Below, piece after piece: positions 21,712-22,624 of a stretch of 22,624 bases of DNA. The DNA comes from DASPRM01 sp035319065 (lineage in GTDB: Bacteria; Acidobacteriota; Terriglobia; Terriglobales; Acidobacteriaceae). A model generated the notes under the pieces. The model was not told the origin of the DNA. It made no database searches and saw only the letters and a program-made list of their open reading frames with translations. Numbering within the stretch: position 1 is the stretch's first letter; every line of letters begins with the position of its first letter. The stretch is from assembly GCA_035319065.1 (NCBI GenBank), contig DATHDM010000244.1:1-22624 (forward strand), given 5' to 3'. A program made the translations under genes and the position numbers.

Positions 21712-22518
21712 GTGATCCTGCCTGGTCCCCATCTCCGACTCTTGCGGGAGCAACTCGGTTACACGCTGCGCGATGTGGAAATTGCCAGTACCCGCATCGC
21801 CGCTCGTCACAAGAACGAGGAATTTGCTATCCCCGTCAGCCGCCTGTCGGACATCGAGATTAAGGGTTTCCAGCCCAGCATCTTTCGCATCTACTCGTTG
21901 GCGGTCATCTACCGCATCGACATCCGCGAGATCCTGGCGCTATATGGCGTGGACACCAGCGAGATGCCTTACGATCTGCCCCTCGCGGAGGCGCCCCGCA
22001 CCCACCTCAGCAAGGCGATGGAAGCTGTGCCCTCAGCGCAGCTGCCGGTGAAACTCGATCCTGCCTTCGATTTGCGCAAGACCACCAACCTGGGGCGCAT
22101 GATTGAGCGCTGGGGCATTGTTGGGGTGCAGCAGATCGCGCCTCTCATCAAGACGGACTTCACCTACGGATATGTGGGCACCAGTGACTTCACCATGTAT
22201 CCGATCCTGTTGCCGGGCTCTTTCCTGCAGATTGATGAGTCAAGGAACGAGATTGTGGAAAGGGCGTGGAAATCGGAATACCAACGTCCCATTTACTTCA
22301 TCGAAACTCGTGCCGGATACTTCTGCTGCTGGTGCGCGCTCAAGGGAGAGCAGATCATTCTGCAGCCTCATCCGCTGTCTCCGGAACCGCTGCGCATCAT
22401 GAAACATCCACAGGAAGCCGAAGTCATCGGGCAGGTCGTGGGGATCGCGATGCGGTTGGATCAGCTTTACGATTTTGGGAAACCACCAGACACCAGATTG
22501 CCTCCAAGACTGAACTGA
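21712..22518 (+). CDS. XRE-type regulator with degenerate S24-like C-terminal domain
   Basis: A 268-residue protein. The N-terminal part (about residues 5-75) looks like an XRE/Cro helix-turn-helix: LRLLREQLGYTLRDVEIAS, SRLSDIEIKG and the following helices. A linker follows, then a beta-rich region from about 145 with YVGTSDFTMYPILLPGSFLQID, RPIYFIETRAGYFCCWC, QIILQPHPLSPEPL and EVIGQVVGIAMRL. This order resembles the LexA/CI peptidase S24 fold. However, the catalytic Ser of the SM-P motif is Thr (T161-M162-Y163-P164), and the Lys region is replaced by C205-C206-W207-C208. It is therefore probably non-proteolytic. The only cysteines in the protein are these three. The start is GTG at 21712, supported by GAGGGTAA (21701-21708). 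Its targets are unknown. Confidence 0.72.
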   Translation: MILPGPHLRLLREQLGYTLRDVEIASTRIAARHKNEEFAIPVSRLSDIEIKGFQPSIFRIYSLAVIYRIDIREILALYGVDTSEMPYDLPLAEAPRTHLSKAMEAVPSAQLPVKLDPAFDLRKTTNLGRMIERWGIVGVQQIAPLIKTDFTYGYVGTSDFTMYPILLPGSFLQIDESRNEIVERAWKSEYQRPIYFIETRAGYFCCWCALKGEQIILQPHPLSPEPLRIMKHPQEAEVIGQVVGIAMRLDQLYDFGKPPDTRLPPRLN

Positions 22519-22624
22519 AATGCCGTTGGGAGCCGCCGCCGCAATCTACCGGAATTAATTTCGGCGCATGCTGCCGAAGCTTCTCCAGGTAACGGATCCG
22601 GTCGGCCTCCGACCCGACGGCTCC
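22519..22624. other. Right edge of window, no gene identified
   Basis: The last 106 bases after the regulator gene show no recognisable gene. A minus-strand frame is open across the edge (translating to a stretch including SEADRIRYLEKLRQHAPK) and could be the end of a gene entering from outside, but it has no stop within the non-coding part and I cannot support it. Confidence 0.3.

Overview
The window is about 22.6 kb of GC-rich bacterial chromosome made mostly of translation, transcription and ribosome-assembly genes. The gene order is secY-adk-map-infA-rpmJ-rpsM-rpsK-rpsD-rpoA-rplQ, with rimP-nusA-infB-DUF503-rbfA-DHH further on. Together with an IF2 of about 995 residues with a long Pro/Ala-rich linker, frequent TTG starts, and the styles of the Spy-like, YceI-like and XRE regulator genes, this suggests a member of the Acidobacteriota (Terriglobia-like). 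The phylum is inferred from gene style and order, not from a marker search.

Layout. 1-5937 (+) is the end of the spc/alpha ribosomal operon, starting inside secY and closing with a strong intrinsic terminator (5978-6013). Next is a small exported Spy/CpxP-like protein (6142-6555, +). It converges on a VanZ-like membrane protein (6625-7182, -), which is followed by guaB (7427-8938, -). A divergent spacer of about 500 bp (8939-9437) holds a guaB promoter, a plus-strand promoter and an unexplained minus-strand terminator. A two-gene accessory block follows (+): a YceI-like exported protein and a secreted alpha/beta hydrolase broken by a single-base frameshift. From 11364 comes the nusA operon: promoter, leader with terminator, then rimP, nusA, infB, DUF503 (ylxP), rbfA and a DHH phosphoesterase. 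The right end carries a GT-C membrane glycosyltransferase, a tandem GNAT acetyltransferase and an XRE regulator with a degenerate S24-like C-terminal domain.

How the genes work together. The left block supplies the preprotein translocase, nucleotide kinase, N-terminal Met removal, initiation factor IF-1, small-subunit proteins, RNA polymerase alpha and L17. The right block supplies 30S maturation (RimP, RbfA), transcription elongation/termination (NusA), initiation (IF-2) and, probably, nano-RNA/pAp turnover (DHH). guaB supplies the guanine nucleotides these processes use.

Most of the window is conventional. The items most worth a second look are the frameshifted hydrolase, the rimP leader terminator behind a good promoter, the orphan minus-strand terminator near 9170-9195, hairpins in most intercistronic gaps of both translation operons, and the Thr-for-Ser, Cys-cluster S24-like regulator. 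I found no CRISPR array, insertion sequence, tRNA or rRNA, and nothing that is clearly a new biological system.
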